A stretch of DNA of 64,000 bases, taken from the NCBI GenBank assembly GCA_934045905.1, contig OW203762.1, positions 22,166,345 through 22,230,344 of the forward strand, read 5' to 3'. Below, piece by piece: positions 61,426 to 64,000 of the stretch (position 1 is the stretch's first letter; every line of letters starts with the position of its first letter). The position numbers and the translations under genes were made by a program. This stretch comes from Leuctra nigra. Its lineage: Eukaryota > Arthropoda > Insecta > Plecoptera > Leuctridae. The notes under the pieces were generated by a model. The model was not told the DNA's origin, searched no databases, and saw nothing but the letters and a program-made list of their open reading frames with translations.

Positions 61426-62769
61426 ATGTTTGTCGGTTTCAGATACTCGCAATACGGTTTCAAGTACAACTTGATGTTTGTCGGTTTCAGATACTCGCAA
61501 TACGGCTTCAAGAACAACTTGATGTTTATCGGTTTCAGATACTCGCAATACGGCTTCAAGTACAACTTGATGTTTGTCGGTTTCAGATACTCGCAATACG
61601 GCTTCAAGTACAACTTGATGTTTGTCGGTTTCAGATACTCGCAATACGGCTTCAAGTACAACTTGATGTTTGTCGGTTTCAGATACTCGCAATACGGCTT
61701 CAAGTACAACTTGATGCTTGTCGGTTTCAGATACTCGCAATACGGCTTCAAGTACAACTTGATGCTTGTCGGTTTCAGATACTCGCAATACGGCTTCAAG
61801 TACAACTTGATGCTTGTCGGTTTCAGATACTCGCAATACGGCTTCAAGTACAACTTGATGCTTGTCGGTTTCAGATACTCGCAATACGGCTTCAAGTACA
61901 ACTTGATGTTTGTCGGTTTCAGATACTCGCAATACGGCTTCAAGTACAACTTGATGTTTGTCGGTTTCAGATACTCGCAATACGGCTTCAAGTACAACTT
62001 GATGCTTGTCGGTTTCAGATACTCGCAATACGGCTTCAAGTACAACTTGATGTTTGTCGGTTTCAGATACTCGCAATACGGCTTCAAGTACAACTTGATG
62101 TTTGTCGGTTTCAGATACTCGCAATACGGCTTCAAGTACAACTTGATGTTTGTCGGTTTCAGATACTCGCAATACGGCTTCAAGTACAACTTGATGCTTG
62201 TCGGTTTCAGATACTCGCAATACGGCTTCAAGTACAACTTGATGTTTGTCGGTTTCAGATACTCGCAATACGGCTTCAAGTACAACTTGATGTTTGTCGG
62301 TTTCAGATACTCGCAATACGGCTTCAAGTACAACTTGATGCTTGTCGGTTTCAGATACTCGCAATACGGCTTCAAGTACAACTTGATGTTTGTCGGTTTC
62401 AGATACTCGCAATACGGCTTCAAGTACAACTTGATGCTTGTCGGTTTCAGATACTCGCAATACGGCTTCAAGTACAACTTGATGTTTGTCGGTTTCAGAT
62501 ACTCGCAATACGGCTTCAAGTACAACTTGATGTTTGTCGGTTTCAGATACTCGCAATACGGCTTCAAGTACAACTTGATGCTTGTCGGTTTCAGATACTC
62601 GCAATACGGCTTCAAGTACAACTTGATGCTTGTCGGTTTCAGATACTCGCAATACGGCTTCAAGTACAACTTGATGCTTGTCGGTTTCAGATACTCGCAA
62701 TACGGCTTCAAGTACAACTTGATGCTTGTCGGTTTCAGATACTCGCAATACGGCTTCAAGTACAACTTG
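61426..62769 (+). repeat. grh: 28-copy, 48-bp array, each copy a splice acceptor
   Basis: Exactly 28 head-to-tail units of 48 bp (1,344 bp). Each unit contains a branch-like TTGAT, a TG/T-rich run ending GGTTTCAG, and then the exon start ATACTCGCAATACGG. Acceptor AGs lie at 61,441-61,442 and every 48 bases to 62,737-62,738. Translated in the grh frame the unit is [16 protein letters not shown] (16 residues, no stop). Units are nearly identical. The main variable base is the T or C of TTT/CTT (Phe/Leu) in the pyrimidine run; single variants are GGT in unit 1, AAC (Asn) in unit 2 and ATC (Ile) in unit 3. The last unit runs directly into [11 protein letters not shown], the conserved DNA-binding domain. 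Long antisense frames across the array follow from its 3-divisible unit and are not genes. Expansion by assembly error cannot be excluded from sequence alone. Confidence 0.97.
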
Positions 62770-62901
62770 GAGACGCCGATCTCCACGAGCCAGAGGAGGG
62801 AAGACGACAGGATAACGTACATCAATAAGGGCCAGTTTTATGGCATCACGTTGGAGTACATCCCTGATCCTGACAAGCCACTCAAGAGTCAAACAGTCAA
62901 G
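62739..62901 (+). CDS. grh: grainyhead DNA-binding-domain exon (minimal form)
   Basis: With the last array acceptor (AG at 62,737-62,738) the exon is one base plus 54 codons and ends with AAG before donor GTAAGA at 62,902, phase 0. It reads [15 protein letters not shown], then [20 protein letters not shown] and [13 protein letters not shown]. Position by position after IQIPK it aligns without gaps to the fly segment LFTNVGFRYHLESPIS, which places the ancestral exon start at this acceptor rather than at the first ATG of the open frame. The segment is the N-terminal part of the immunoglobulin-like CP2/Grainyhead DNA-binding domain. Using an earlier array acceptor lengthens the exon by multiples of 48 nt; using the first gives an exon from 61,443 with 432 extra residues. 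The rest of the domain lies beyond the window. Confidence 0.95.
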
Positions 62902-63690
62902 GTAAGAACTCGAAGATTACACAACAGCAGGACAAAGATGTTGTTGAGAGATCAGTGCTTCAGAGGTAGTAGGCCCGATGTCCATTTTCTCTATTTTGCG
63001 TTGCACACGATTGGAATCGTTAGCCATTTGACTGATGTCAACAAATACAGTTATATTGATGTATTCTCTTACACAATGACTCGTGTCGCCATTACAAATA
63101 TGATTGGATGAGGGCAGAAATACTGCAGGATTTGAGCTCACCTCAAGAATCATTGAAATGTATTTCCGGCCTTCTACCTCTGAGGTACAGATGACGTATA
63201 GCCAAATTGAGATTTTCACTATTTGAGCTAGTGGGTGGTGGGAGAGGGGGGGGGGGCAATAAAACAATGCACCGTTCTGCAAATCAGATGATGATGACGA
63301 TGATGATGACGATGATGATGATGCAGAGTACATAATCATCGCTAATAGTAGAAAAAATAGTTTGAGAAGGAACGACTAACGCCATTTCTATTTTTTTTTA
63401 ATATCACGCTATAAAATCCTCCCCTATAAATCACAGACACTTTTTTGTATAGTTGAGAGTATAGAAATTCGCGACGGCAAAGCGATGAAGACAGGCCACA
63501 TTCAGTACGATCTATAATTCACAATGATAGGGTGTCAACCGCAGTTGTATACGCAAGATATAAGTAATTACTAAATTATGCAAATGAAAAATAAGTTTTT
63601 CTTACTGTCTCTCGTATTGCATACTGCATCCTTGCGTTGCATGCAAGGCATTCTTGGCAGCGTGGTAACTACGTCACGAGAGAAGATTTG

Positions 63691-63736
<46 letters not shown>

Positions 63737-64000
63737 GCTTCGCGTAGCTGTTGTCAAGCCAGAGTGGCGTAAAGGTCAAGTTAATGTATAATCAAAGGAA
63801 ATTGCCATTCCATGTGTCATTTACAATGCATTAGAGGAGATAATGTCTGCGGTAATCTGAGTTTATCCTCCGACACTTGTGCTGATTTTCTAGGAACGTA
63901 TTTTGACATTGATTTCTATGACCCTTGGGCACTGTTTTAGCAATACAGTATTTTAAAAAATAAACAGTTATTGCCATGCCAACAACTAATGGAATACATG
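62902..64000. other. grh intron, continuing past the window
   Basis: Intron sequence with simple repeats: eleven G at 63,246-63,256, a GAT/GAC trinucleotide tract at 63,287-63,323, and a pure ATC tract at 63,691-63,736. No further exon is seen; the next expected Grainyhead exon (starting near SVIMLMF in the fly protein) is absent. Confidence 0.75.
63287..63736. repeat. Complementary GAT and ATC microsatellites
   Basis: A 37-base GATGAT/GATGAC tract (63,287-63,323) and a 46-base ATC tract (63,691-63,736) are reverse complements about 370 bases apart, so the transcript could fold into a long stem. Both are likely to vary in length between individuals. Confidence 0.8.

Noticed and set aside
61426..62769. 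CRISPR-like array
   Set aside because: Units are directly contiguous without unique spacers, and the context is an insect gene.
61248..62892. Two antisense open frames of 500 and 525 codons across the repeat array
   Set aside because: They arise because a 48-bp unit without stops in those frames is repeated; they have no homology, and the sense frame joins conserved Grainyhead sequence.
61426..63111. A stand-alone 561-codon sense gene starting at the ATG of 61,426
   Set aside because: Its end runs past the conserved grh donor at 62,902 into intron, and fly homology plus splice phase place the exon start at an acceptor inside the unit, not at an ATG.

Overview
The window is AT-rich, intron-dominated animal DNA, almost certainly from an insect. 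It carries about 19 kb of the plus-strand grainyhead (grh) transcription-factor gene: four coding exons can be placed with matching splice phases, and the gene continues beyond the right edge. A transposable-element load typical of arthropods (an APE-type non-LTR retrotransposon, tRNA-derived SINEs, small inverted-repeat elements) fits this. A hemimetabolous insect, perhaps a hemipteran, is my weak guess; the sequence does not settle it.

Layout. 1-20,000: no gene I can support; it holds a degenerate tandem repeat (4.0-4.3 kb), a tRNA-derived SINE (6.7-6.9 kb), a composite of three palindromic units next to a second SINE head (13.2-13.7 kb) and a hairpin element (16.2-16.4 kb). 20,050-20,800: richer sequence with two donor-like sites, possibly a 5' untranslated exon. 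20.3-44.2 kb: noncoding, probably a long first intron, containing an antisense, apparently full-length two-ORF LINE (33.1-37.3 kb). 44,164-44,463: exon with the conserved Grainyhead N-terminal activation motif. 44.5-52.6 kb: intron with a 64-65 bp minisatellite split by a small hAT-like element, and a TATA-containing GC-rich patch just before the next exon. 52,600-53,689: long low-complexity exon. 59,039-59,196: linker exon leading into the DNA-binding domain. 62,739-62,901: first part of the CP2/Grainyhead DNA-binding domain. The remainder is intron.

The main discovery candidate is at 61,426-62,769. A 48-bp unit is repeated 28 times, and the unit straddles an intron-exon boundary: each copy contains the end of the intron (branch-like TTGAT, pyrimidine-rich run, CAG) and the start of the DNA-binding-domain exon. 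There are therefore 28 near-identical 3' splice acceptors in a row. Because 48 is a multiple of 3 and the unit has no stop in this frame, all 28 are in the correct phase with the upstream donor at 59,196. Splicing to the last copy gives a normal Grainyhead protein; splicing to any earlier copy adds 16 residues per extra copy, up to 432, at the edge of the DNA-binding domain.
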